From positions 1-18,540 of the forward strand of contig CAJGDX010000038.1 in assembly GCA_904502185.1 (NCBI GenBank): a DNA stretch of 18,540 nucleotides. Direction: 5' to 3'. The position numbers and the translations under genes are program-made. Of the stretch, positions 7,861-15,848 are shown piece after piece. The number at the start of each line of letters is the position of its first letter. Within the stretch, counting starts at the first letter, position 1. A model generated the notes under the pieces. The model saw only the letters and a program-made list of their open reading frames with translations, searched no databases and was not told where the DNA came from. This stretch comes from an uncultured Bacteroidaceae bacterium. Its GTDB lineage: Bacteria > Bacteroidota > Bacteroidia > Bacteroidales > Bacteroidaceae.

Positions 7861-7932
7861 CTCAAATATAGTGAAAGGCGAGCGAAAAATATCGAAGTTT
7901 AGATATTTTTCGCACGTTTGTTGCTATCTTTG
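7861..7932. repeat. GAGCGA inverted-repeat element, copy C, with divergent promoter-like boxes
   Basis: The left end (7863-7888) is identical to copy A over 26 nt. The core is a perfect 12-bp inverted repeat, GCGAAAAATATC (7882-7893) against GATATTTTTCGC (7902-7913). Promoter boxes face outward from it: minus-strand TATATTTG (7870-7863) and plus-strand TATCTTTG (7925-7932). The latter is the probable -7 box of the cyclophilin gene at 8003. Together with copies A and B this accounts for most of the 358-nt gap 7645-8002. Confidence 0.65.
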
Positions 7933-8002
7933 CCGGCCGGTTTAGGGTTCATTAACCGTGGAAACTTGAATCGGTTGCAAATAAACAATATTGATAAATA
8001 TT

Positions 8003-8746
8003 ATGGCAAAAGTTAAAATTTCAACAACAATGGGCGACATCACCGTGCGCCTTTACGACGAGACCCCTCTTCATCGCGATAATTTCCTGAAACTGGCTTC
8101 CGAGGAATTTTTCAACGGAACTCTGTTTCATCGTGTGATAAAAGGATTTATGATTCAGGGTGGCGACCCCGAGAGTAAGGGCGCTTCAGCAGACAAGAAT
8201 CTAGGAAGTGGCGGCCCCGGCTACAATATACCTGCCGAGATTAAGGCTGAGACGCTTTTTCACAAGCGCGGTGCCCTGAGTGCAGCACGCCTTGGCGACG
8301 AGGTGAATCCTGAGAAAGAGAGCAGTGGCAGCCAGTTTTATATTGTTTGGGGAAAAGTTTATAAAGCTCCCGAACTTAAGCAGCTGGAGCATCAGATGAA
8401 GATGCAGCAGGAGCAGAACATCTTTAATGCGCTTGCAATGGAACATCGCGATGAAATTATGAATCTTCGCCGCAATCGCGACCGTGACGGCTTGATGGAG
8501 TTGCAGGATAAGTTGGCAAAGATGGCGATAGAGAAGAGCAAGCAGGTGGGAACACCCGCTTTTACTCCCGAACAGGTGGATGTCTATACCACAATTGGTG
8601 GCACTCCCTTCCTCGATGGCGGATACACCGTATTTGGCGAGGTGGAAGAGGGCTTGGATATTGTTGAGGCAATACAGAATGTGGAGACTTCCGCAGGCGA
8701 CCGTCCCAAGACCGATGTTGTGATGAATGTAACAATTATGGAATAG
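8003..8746 (+). CDS. Cyclophilin-type peptidyl-prolyl cis-trans isomerase
   Basis: A cytoplasmic foldase that catalyses proline cis-trans isomerisation; 247 residues from ATG 8003. A TTG at 7991 is in frame but adds only four residues before the cyclophilin start MAKVKISTTMGDITVRLY, so ATG is preferred. Core motifs are FHRVIKGFMIQGGD (42-55) with the catalytic Arg44, SGSQFYI (108-114), and TPFLDGGYTVFGEV (201-214). Between the last two, residues about 116-198 form a Lys/Glu/Gln-rich insertion predicted to be helical or coiled coil, where compact bacterial cyclophilins have only a short loop. There is no signal peptide, so it is probably cytoplasmic. It is monocistronic, with a promoter at the end of the preceding repeat element (TATCTTTG, 7925-7932) and a strong terminator at 8770. 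Confidence 0.93.
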   Translation: MAKVKISTTMGDITVRLYDETPLHRDNFLKLASEEFFNGTLFHRVIKGFMIQGGDPESKGASADKNLGSGGPGYNIPAEIKAETLFHKRGALSAARLGDEVNPEKESSGSQFYIVWGKVYKAPELKQLEHQMKMQQEQNIFNALAMEHRDEIMNLRRNRDRDGLMELQDKLAKMAIEKSKQVGTPAFTPEQVDVYTTIGGTPFLDGGYTVFGEVEEGLDIVEAIQNVETSAGDRPKTDVVMNVTIME

Positions 8747-8769
8747 CTTATAATACCCGTAAAAGATAC

Positions 8770-8820
8770 AGCAAAGAGGGCAATCCAGAAGTGAAATGGG
8801 TTGCTCTCTTTGCTTTTATA
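8770..8820 (+). terminator. Rho-independent terminator of the cyclophilin gene
   Basis: AGCAAAGAGGGCAATCC (8770-8786) pairs with GGGTTGCTCTCTTTGCT (8798-8814) across an 11-nt loop, two positions being G-U or mismatch. It is followed by TTTATATT. It lies 24 nt after the stop codon. Confidence 0.8.
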
Positions 8821-9076
8821 TTATAGGTGCCGATGGCGAAAAACTCTTTGCGTGTCAATGGAATTTTGCGCGTTGAGCAAGATGGTAACCAAATAATGCA
8901 AAAAAAGTTTTCGAAAGGGGGTATTTATTCGATATTTTGTTTTATCTTCGTCCGCGAATTTGTGGTTGTGAGTTCGTTGTCAAACGAATCTTGTAGCCGC
9001 ATTTTTTTTACAAAAATTGCAACTTATAGTGAAATATTAAAATACACTCTTATGTAATTAAACTTTTTACTGCTTA
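8821..9076 (+). promoter_or_regulatory. Leader region of the porin-potABCD operon
   Basis: A 256-nt stretch without a convincing gene. It contains TATCTTCG (8943-8950), one base from the Bacteroides -7 consensus but without a good TTTG upstream. It also contains a small perfect palindrome TTCGTT-GTCA-AACGAA (8973-8988), a possible operator or leader hairpin, and T8 near 9003. The last 60 nt before ATG 9077 are AT-rich, as expected of a Bacteroidales translation start. The assignment as promoter region rests mainly on position. Confidence 0.4.
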
Positions 9077-10222
9077 ATGAAGAAACTCTTAACCTTTTTG
9101 GTGGCCGTATTTGTTATGGCTGGCTCCACAGTTTGGGCGCAGGAAGTTAATAGTAGTGCGACGCTGCCGGGAGCTTCATCCGTGGAGGATGTTACTATGG
9201 AAAATGTAGTTGATGGAGTACCCCAGATTACTCTTGATACGCGCTTTGGTTTTGAACATCAATCCTCCGGCAGGAGGGGAGGTTTCGGCGGTGATGGTTT
9301 TCTATTAAATGTTGATGGTAAAATAGGCAAGAATTTTTCGTATAGCCTTAGCCACTCTCTTGTTTCGCCTGCCGGTGAAGATTCAAACATTTTCGATGCT
9401 ACTAGATGGCTTACACTGAGCTACGATTTGGGTAACTTTACCTTCACTGCAGGTAAGGATGCGCTGATGGTAGGTAGTTTCGAGTACGATGCCTATGAGC
9501 TTGATTGCTACTACGAAATGGGCTCAATGTTCAACTACAATATAAACTGCTGGTTATGGGGCGCGTCGGCTATGTGGACTAACAATGCCGAGACTTCTTC
9601 ATTTGCTTTTCAGGTAGCTAATTCACCCTTTGCTTTTGCTCCCAAGGAGGACAATCTCTTTGCATACAGCCTGGGATGGTACGGCACATGGGAAAATTAC
9701 GAGTCTATGTGGTCGGTGAACATGATGGAGTATGAGTCGGGCAAGTTTGTCAAGATGCTGGCATTGGGTAATATGTTCTATCTTGGCGATTTCGAACTTA
9801 TGTTCGATTATATTGCGCGTGCATCAGACCTGGACAACGGATTAGGCAAGGATTACACTATGACCGTGCAGCCTGCATACAACTTTGGCGAGTCGTTGCG
9901 CGTGTTTGGCCGTTTCGGTGTAGAGAAGACCGCGGACGATGTACCGTACGATTTTCTTGGCGAGTATCTGCCTTTAGACGACAAAGTGATTGCTAATGAG
10001 GAGAATGAATGTGTTATACCTGCATACCTTGCAAACGATAAGGAGTATATCTACTATGGTGCAGGTTTGGAATATTTCCCCTTGAAAGAGAATAAAAATA
10101 TACGCCTTCACGCAGTGTGGGCATCGAATAACTATACAAAACGCCATATGTTCAATGTGGGACTTACTTGGAAGTTCGATGTGGTAGGTGCCATTAAGTT
10201 TTTGGCCAACGAGGCAAAATAG
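9077..10222 (+). CDS. Putative outer-membrane beta-barrel porin linked to polyamine uptake
   Basis: A 381-residue exported protein. A signal peptide (MKKLLTFLVAVFVMAGSTVWA, cleavage likely before Gln22) is followed by a short acidic linker and then alternating aromatic/polar strands such as FTFTAGKDALMVGSFEYDAY, typical of a phosphate-selective-porin-like beta-barrel. The tail ends GLTWKFDVVGAIKFLANEAK, so the last strand is followed by a short extension rather than a terminal Phe. There are no TonB-box or plug features. It lies 39 nt before potA on the same strand with no terminator between, so it is probably the first gene of the operon. I infer that it lets polyamines or other cationic solutes cross the outer membrane. 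The barrel assignment is firm; the specificity is inference from context. Confidence 0.75.
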   Translation: MKKLLTFLVAVFVMAGSTVWAQEVNSSATLPGASSVEDVTMENVVDGVPQITLDTRFGFEHQSSGRRGGFGGDGFLLNVDGKIGKNFSYSLSHSLVSPAGEDSNIFDATRWLTLSYDLGNFTFTAGKDALMVGSFEYDAYELDCYYEMGSMFNYNINCWLWGASAMWTNNAETSSFAFQVANSPFAFAPKEDNLFAYSLGWYGTWENYESMWSVNMMEYESGKFVKMLALGNMFYLGDFELMFDYIARASDLDNGLGKDYTMTVQPAYNFGESLRVFGRFGVEKTADDVPYDFLGEYLPLDDKVIANEENECVIPAYLANDKEYIYYGAGLEYFPLKENKNIRLHAVWASNNYTKRHMFNVGLTWKFDVVGAIKFLANEAK

Positions 10223-10261
10223 TTAACAGGTTTATTTAATCCCGAATTATTTGATTAAGAA

Positions 10262-11644
10262 ATGAAAGATTCAAATTTCATCATCGAGTTAAGTCATATT
10301 TCAAAGAGTTTTGGCGAAAAACAGGTTTTGGATGATGTTAGTTTGTATGTTAAGAAGGGCGAGTTTGTAACTATTCTCGGTCCTTCGGGCTGTGGTAAGA
10401 CTACGCTGTTGCGTATCCTCGCCGGATTTGGTACTGCCGATGAGGGCCAGGTAAAGATTGCCGGCGAGGACATTACTAAGGTCCCGCCGCATGAGCGTCC
10501 CGTGAACACTGTTTTCCAGCGATATGCGCTCTTCCCACACCTTAATGTTTACGATAATATAGCCTTTGGCCTTAAGTTGAAAAAGGTGAAGGAAGACGAA
10601 ATAGAGGCGCGTGTAAGAAAAGCATTGAAGATGGTGGGCATGACCGACTACGAATGGCGCGATGTAAACTCTCTCTCGGGAGGTCAGCAGCAGCGTGTGG
10701 CCATTGCGCGTGCTATTATCAATCGTCCGCAGGTGTTGTTGTTGGACGAACCGTTGGCTGCACTCGACCTGAAGATGCGTAAGGATATGCAGATGGAACT
10801 TAAGGATATGCACAAGACACTGGGTATCACTTTCGTATATGTCACACACGACCAGGAGGAGGCACTCACACTCAGCGACACTATCGTTGTCATGAGCGAG
10901 GGCCGTGTTCAGCAGATTGGCACACCTACCGACATCTACAACGAGCCTGCAAACTCATTTGTTGCGGATTTCATCGGTGAAAGTAACATTCTGAATGGAG
11001 TTATGGTACGTGACCGCCTGGTACATTTTATGAATCGCGACTTTGATTGTGTTGACGGCGGCTTTGGCGAGAATGTCTCAGTGGATGTTGTTATTCGTCC
11101 CGAGGATGTATATATCATGGCAAAGAGCGGTTCGGGTATGTTCGAGGGCGTTGTGCAGTCGTGCATATTCAAGGGTGTGCATTACGAAATGATAGTGCTT
11201 ACCCCCGATGGCTATGAAATCATGATTCAGGATTATAATGCCTTCGAGGTGGGGCAGGAGGTGAGCCTTATTGTCAAGCCTTCCGATATTCACGTAATGC
11301 AGAAAGAGCGCACTACAAATACCTTCGAGGGTACTATGGTAGATGCAACACATATAAACATTCTTGGTACGCAGCTTGTCTGCAACGAGCAGCCTAATGT
11401 AGCCGGTGGCGAGAAGATTGAGGTTGAGGTTGACTTCGACAAGATTGAACTTATGGACAACAAGGAGGATGGCATGCTGGTTGGCGATGTGCGCTTTATC
11501 CTCTACAAGGGCGACCACTACCACCTGACGGTTCGCACCGAGGATGGTGATAATATCTACGTGGACACACACGATGTGTGGGACGACAGAGATATTGTGG
11601 GTGTGAAGATACAGCCCGACGATATGCGAATAAAACTGGTCTGA
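10262..11644 (+). CDS. potA: Spermidine/putrescine ABC transporter ATPase PotA
   Basis: The ATP-hydrolysing subunit of the polyamine importer, on the cytoplasmic face. Residues 1-235 are the ABC domain: Walker A GPSGCGKTT (40-48), Q-loop Gln86, signature LSGGQQQR (138-145), Walker B VLLLDE (158-163) with catalytic Glu163, and switch His196 in THDQEEA. The C-terminal OB-type (TOBE) region contains two similar blocks, about 272-346 and 386-460. The first has GMFEGVVQSCIFKGVHY, the second GMLVGDVRFILYKGDHY. This makes the protein 460 residues against 378 in E. coli PotA. All catalytic motifs are intact. It lies between the porin (39-nt gap) and potB (21-nt gap). The polyamine assignment rests on the downstream potBCD; the ATPase alone could be confused with other CUT1-like importers. 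Confidence 0.92.
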   Translation: MKDSNFIIELSHISKSFGEKQVLDDVSLYVKKGEFVTILGPSGCGKTTLLRILAGFGTADEGQVKIAGEDITKVPPHERPVNTVFQRYALFPHLNVYDNIAFGLKLKKVKEDEIEARVRKALKMVGMTDYEWRDVNSLSGGQQQRVAIARAIINRPQVLLLDEPLAALDLKMRKDMQMELKDMHKTLGITFVYVTHDQEEALTLSDTIVVMSEGRVQQIGTPTDIYNEPANSFVADFIGESNILNGVMVRDRLVHFMNRDFDCVDGGFGENVSVDVVIRPEDVYIMAKSGSGMFEGVVQSCIFKGVHYEMIVLTPDGYEIMIQDYNAFEVGQEVSLIVKPSDIHVMQKERTTNTFEGTMVDATHINILGTQLVCNEQPNVAGGEKIEVEVDFDKIELMDNKEDGMLVGDVRFILYKGDHYHLTVRTEDGDNIYVDTHDVWDDRDIVGVKIQPDDMRIKLV

Positions 11645-11665
11645 CAACTTAATCTATAGTGTGAT

Positions 11666-12463
11666 ATGAAGTGGTTGTTTAGGTTTTTTATGAAGAGAAG
11701 TAACTGGAGTCTTCCATACTTGATATTCTTGATTATTTTTGTGGTGGTGCCGTTGGTGCTAATTCTCCTGTATGCATTTCAGGATGCTGACGGAAACTTC
11801 ACACTTTCGAATTTTGCCAAGTTTATTTCGAGTCCCGAGGCTGCGAATACCTTTGTCTATTCAATAGGTGTGGCCATCGTAACAACGGTGCTATGTATTC
11901 TGCTGGGATATCCGGCAGCCTATATTCTGAGCAATTCGGAGCTATGTCGCTCGAAGGTGATGGTTGTACTATTTATCCTGCCCATGTGGATTAACATCCT
12001 GGTACGTACGCTGGCAACAGTGGCGCTCTTCGACTTCTTGCGTCTGCCGCTGGGTGAGGGTGCTTTGATATTTGGTATGGTATACAACTTCCTGCCCTTT
12101 ATGATATATCCCATCTACAATGTTATGCAGAAGATGGATCATAGCTATATTGAGGCTGCACAGGACTTGGGCGCCAGTCCTCTGACTGTGTTTAAGAAGG
12201 TGGTTGTGCCTCTGTCGATGCCGGGCGTTATAAGTGGCGTGATGATGGTCTTTATGCCTACAATCTCGACATTCGCCATCGCAGAGTTGCTGACAATGAA
12301 CAACATAAAGTTGTTTGGTACAACCATTCAGGAGAATATCAATAACGGAATGTGGAACTATGGCGCTGCCTTGTCGCTCATTATGTTGGTGATTATCTTT
12401 GCCACCAACCTCTTTAGTGACGACGAGGAGGATTGTGCTTCAAACGAGGGAGGAATCATCTGA
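11666..12463 (+). CDS. potB: Spermidine/putrescine permease PotB
   Basis: An inner-membrane permease subunit of 265 residues with about six hydrophobic helices (first at about 17-37, last at about 233-250). The cytoplasmic EAA loop that docks onto the ATPase is EAAQDLGASPLTVFKKVVVP (163-182), with its invariant Gly169. The segment LPMWINILVRTLA is characteristic of PotB/PotH permeases. The C-terminus ends in an acidic DDEEDCASNEGG tail. The stop TGA shares one base with the potC ATG (TGATG at 12461-12465), so the two permeases are probably translationally coupled and made in equal amounts. Confidence 0.92.
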   Translation: MKWLFRFFMKRSNWSLPYLIFLIIFVVVPLVLILLYAFQDADGNFTLSNFAKFISSPEAANTFVYSIGVAIVTTVLCILLGYPAAYILSNSELCRSKVMVVLFILPMWINILVRTLATVALFDFLRLPLGEGALIFGMVYNFLPFMIYPIYNVMQKMDHSYIEAAQDLGASPLTVFKKVVVPLSMPGVISGVMMVFMPTISTFAIAELLTMNNIKLFGTTIQENINNGMWNYGAALSLIMLVIIFATNLFSDDEEDCASNEGGII

Positions 12464-13260
12464 TGAAAAGATTTTTTGCTCAGGTCTATTTGTGGTTTCT
12501 TTTGGCAATGCTCTATGCACCAATCCTTATTATTGCCGTATTCTCTTTTACTGAGGCAAAGGTGCTGGGTAACTGGACCGGTTTTTCGACAAAACTCTAC
12601 ACCTCTCTGTTCTCGGGCGGAGTGCATCACTCGTTGCTGAGTGCTATCGAAAATACACTAATCATAGCTCTTGTGGCAGCTGCTGCATCTACAATGCTGG
12701 GTAGTGTCGCAGCAGTTGGTATACACAATCTGTATGGTCGTAAGAAGGTGGCAATAAACACATTGAACAACATACCGATGCTTAACCCCGATATTATCAC
12801 GGGTATATCTTTGTTCCTCCTGTTCGTGAGTCTTGGCATCACACAGGGTTACGCAACCGTTATTCTGGCGCACATCACATTCTGTACGCCATACGTAGTG
12901 CTGTGTGTATTGCCACGTCTGCAACAGATGAATCCCAATATCTATGAGGCAGCATTGGATTTGGGCGCTACACCCTCGCAGGCACTGCGTAAGGTTATCA
13001 TTCCTGAGATTAAGCCGGGTATGATTAGTGGCTTTATCCTTGCCTTCACACTTTCGATTGACGATTTTGCTGTGACTATCTTCACCATAGGTACAGAGGG
13101 ACTTGAAACTCTCTCGACATATATCTACGCCGATGCTCGCAAGGGTGGTCTTACACCTGAGTTGCGTCCGCTCTCTACGATTATCTTCGTTACCGTATTG
13201 GTGTTGTTGATTGTAATTAATGTGCGCTCACAACGCGCTAAAAATAAGAAACAAGCATAA
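12463..13260 (+). CDS. potC: Spermidine/putrescine permease PotC
   Basis: The partner permease of PotB, 265 residues from ATG 12463. The frame extends 10 codons upstream to a TTG, but ATG overlapping the potB stop is the natural start. It has about six membrane helices and NIPMLNPDIITGISLFLLF, a PotC/PotI hallmark. The EAA loop is EAALDLGATPSQALRKVIIP. The C-terminus is a basic cytoplasmic tail (RSQRAKNKKQA). Its stop TAA overlaps the potD ATG (TAATG), continuing the tight coupling of the operon. Confidence 0.92.
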   Translation: MKRFFAQVYLWFLLAMLYAPILIIAVFSFTEAKVLGNWTGFSTKLYTSLFSGGVHHSLLSAIENTLIIALVAAAASTMLGSVAAVGIHNLYGRKKVAINTLNNIPMLNPDIITGISLFLLFVSLGITQGYATVILAHITFCTPYVVLCVLPRLQQMNPNIYEAALDLGATPSQALRKVIIPEIKPGMISGFILAFTLSIDDFAVTIFTIGTEGLETLSTYIYADARKGGLTPELRPLSTIIFVTVLVLLIVINVRSQRAKNKKQA

Positions 13261-14573
13261 TGAAACGACTGTTATATATACTCTTTGCGGTTGTAGCCCT
13301 GCTTTGCGTGGGTTGTTCAAGCGACGATTCCCGCAAGTCAATACTCAAAGTATATAACTGGGCCGACTATATCGACGAGTCGCTGCTCTCTGAGTTCGAA
13401 AAGTGGTACTTCGAGCAGACCGGCGAAGAGGTGGAGGTTGTGTACCAGCTCTTCGATATTAATGAGATTATGCTTGCCAAGATTGAGCGTGGCAAGGAGG
13501 ACTTCGATGTGGTGTGTCCCTCGGAGTATATAATCGAGCGTATGCTCAAGAACGACCTTTTGCTGCCTATCAACAAAGACTTTGGCAACACTCCCAACTA
13601 CTTGAACAATGTTTCGCCCTTTATACACGATGTCTTCGACAAAATTGATGGCGGTGGCAAGAATGCCAATGACTACTCAGTGGGTTATATGTGGGGTACA
13701 ACAGGTTTCCTCTATAACACCAAGTATGTCACCAGTGAAGAGGCTAACACCTGGAATTCGCTGTGGAACAAGAAGTTTGCTCAGAAACTGCTCATCAAGG
13801 ATGCTTTTCGCGATGTCTATAGTCCGCTGCTTATTTTTGCCAATCAGGAGCGTATAGCCAAGGGCGAGGTTACGATTGACGAACTTATGCACGATGCTTC
13901 TGACGAGTCTATCGCCATTGTTGAGGCACTTCTGAAGAAGGCTAAGCCCTATGTTGCCGGCTGGGAGGCAGACTTCGGCAAGGAGGTCATGACCAAGGAG
14001 AAGGCGTGGCTGAACTTGTCGTGGAGTGGTGATGCTGCGTGGGCGATAGAAGAGGCCGAAGCTGTAAATGTGGAGTTGGACTATGTGGTGCCCAAAGAGG
14101 GTAGTATCATGTGGTTTGACGGCTGGGTCATCCCCAAGTATGCCAAGAACATCAAGGCTGCATCATACTTCATCAACTTTATGTGTATGCCGGAGAACGC
14201 TATTCGCAACATGGACGAGATTGGCTATGTAAGTGTTATCGGCACTGAAGATGTCATGAAGTATATGTCCGAGTCGGCTGCGGAGGCAGGCATTACAGAG
14301 ACTACCGATCTTACATACTTCTTTGGCGAGGAGGCCGATAGCGTGGTGATAAATCAGGTGATGTATCCCGACCGCAAGGTTATCGAGCGCTGTGGAATGA
14401 TGCACGATAGCGGTCCGCGCACCGAGGCAATGTTGGCAATGTGGTCAAGAGTCAAGGGCGACAACCTCAACAACTGGATGGTAGTGGTTATTTTCGCTGC
14501 CGTAGGCATGCTGTTGCTTGCAGGCATCATGCGCAAGATGAAGAAACGCCGTCAGCGTCGTCGCAGATGGTAA
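13260..14573 (+). CDS. potD: Polyamine-binding lipoprotein PotD with C-terminal membrane anchor
   Basis: The periplasmic substrate-binding subunit, 437 residues. The N-terminal signal ends in a lipobox-like CVGC with lipid Cys19. The mature part begins ILKVYNWADYIDE, where Trp34 and Tyr37 match the E. coli PotD polyamine-cage residues by motif. VVCPSEYIIERM matches the second contact strand, and SIMWFDGWVIPK carries the Trp-x-Asp pair expected to bind the amine. Unusually, residues 406-423 (WMVVVIFAAVGMLLLAGI) form a membrane helix followed by a tail rich in Arg and Lys (MRKMKKRRQRRRRW), so the protein appears anchored at both ends. It closes the operon. The next base after the stop is already in the coding frame of a truncated glycyl radical enzyme, so the native downstream region of potD seems to be missing. 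Confidence 0.92.
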   Translation: MKRLLYILFAVVALLCVGCSSDDSRKSILKVYNWADYIDESLLSEFEKWYFEQTGEEVEVVYQLFDINEIMLAKIERGKEDFDVVCPSEYIIERMLKNDLLLPINKDFGNTPNYLNNVSPFIHDVFDKIDGGGKNANDYSVGYMWGTTGFLYNTKYVTSEEANTWNSLWNKKFAQKLLIKDAFRDVYSPLLIFANQERIAKGEVTIDELMHDASDESIAIVEALLKKAKPYVAGWEADFGKEVMTKEKAWLNLSWSGDAAWAIEEAEAVNVELDYVVPKEGSIMWFDGWVIPKYAKNIKAASYFINFMCMPENAIRNMDEIGYVSVIGTEDVMKYMSESAAEAGITETTDLTYFFGEEADSVVINQVMYPDRKVIERCGMMHDSGPRTEAMLAMWSRVKGDNLNNWMVVVIFAAVGMLLLAGIMRKMKKRRQRRRRW

Positions 14574-14574
14574 T

Positions 14575-15846
14575 AGAAGTACTGAATTAAAATCAGATCT
14601 CGATGAGTTCGGAAAGGATCTGAATGAATCTGCTCTGCTGGCATTGGATGCAGTTGAAAAGTGGAATTCGCGTAACATCGAGCTTATCCGCAGAATAGCC
14701 GAAGTGCAACGCTATGGTGGTGGTATAGTTTCCGTCTATAGCGAAGATACCTTCATTGATGGATTGGTGAAATTTGGTATACCGTTGGAGGATGCACGCG
14801 AGTATACAAACGACGGATGTTGGGAAGCTATCGTTCCCGGCAAGTCATCGTTCATCTACACTCCTAACGACATGCTTCCATCTCTCTATACCGCTCTGAA
14901 GATGAACGAAGAGGCGGCACCTGACTATCCCGATTTCGAAACTCTTTACGCTTCGTTCAGCCAGGCACTGGAAAACCATGTGGCAAGTGTGCAAAAAACC
15001 CTGGACGGCCGATGGAAAAACAAGAAGTATCCCTGTATTCTCACTTCCATCTTTACTGAAGGATGTCTGGAGAAGGGTGTTTCCTATCAGGCAGGTGGTG
15101 CCATATATCCGATGCACGGCATCCATTTCGGCGGTGTGAGCGACGTTGCCAACAGCCTCTATGTCATAAAGAAACTAGTCTACGACGACAAATACCTTAC
15201 TCTGGATGAGTTTGTAGATATCCTGAAAAAGAATTGGGAAGGACACGAAACCCTCCGTCAACTGATAAAGAACAGATTCGATTTCTATGGCAACGATGCC
15301 GATGCACCTGACCTGATGATGCAACGCGTCTTCAATGATTATGCCGATATTGTTGGTAAGACAAAGGTTCGTGCAGGTCTTATGCGTCCTTGTGGTATCT
15401 CTACTTTCGGCCGCGAAATAGATTGGCGAATGCGTCGTCTTGCAACACCGGAAGGAAGCCGTTTGGGCGATATCCTTGCTACAAACTGTTCGCCCACTCC
15501 CGGTTCTGACAAGAAGGGCCCCACCTCGGCAATAAACTCCTATTGCAAGCTCGATTTTACCAAGACATGTAACGGCGCCACCCTTGAACTGAAGATTCTT
15601 CCTTCGTCGGTTAAAGGCAAGAACGGCATCGATGCATTGTCGGCACTCCTGAAGACATTCCGCGACAAGGGTGGCTACTATATGCACGTCGATGTGGTGG
15701 ACACTGCCATGCTCATCGATGCCCAAAAACACCCCGAGCGTTATCCCAATCTCCCAGTGCGTGTGTCAGGCTGGTCGGCACGCTTTACCACATTGGGCAA
15801 GGACTGGCAGGATATGATTATCCAGAGAACCCAGCAGTTGGTATAA
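14575..15846 (+). pseudogene. Glycyl radical enzyme, 5'-truncated (C-terminal half)
   Basis: The C-terminal half of a pyruvate formate-lyase-like glycyl radical enzyme. The family is about 780-850 residues; here about 424 codons are open from the potD stop onward, with TTG 14644 the first conventional start. Active-site DGCWE (Cys59, Glu61 counted from 14644) corresponds to the GCVE motif of the dehydratases and C-C lyases such as CutC. The glycyl-radical loop RVSGWSARF has Gly376. The Cys-to-Gly spacing of 317 is close to the 316 of E. coli PFL. The frame upstream of 14644 still reads like enzyme sequence (ELKSDLDEFGKDLNESALLA) up to the potD end, so the coding region is cut there, removing roughly 350 residues. 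The intact activase follows after 2 nt. Without its N-terminal half it should be inactive, unless the break is an assembly join. The substrate class is unrecognised. Confidence 0.85.
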
Positions 15847-15848
15847 GA

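Noticed and set aside
7882..7913. Transcription terminator at the perfect 12-bp inverted repeat
   Set aside because: It lies between divergent genes with outward promoter boxes and no T-run, so a promoter or repeat element fits better.
8827..9057. 76-codon plus-strand ORF between the cyclophilin and porin genes
   Set aside because: Composition is unlike a protein, it overlaps the expected promoter region, and it starts directly after a terminator; likely chance.
12433..12462. Longer PotC start at TTG 12433
   Set aside because: ATG 12463 overlaps the potB stop as TGATG and gives the normal N-terminus.
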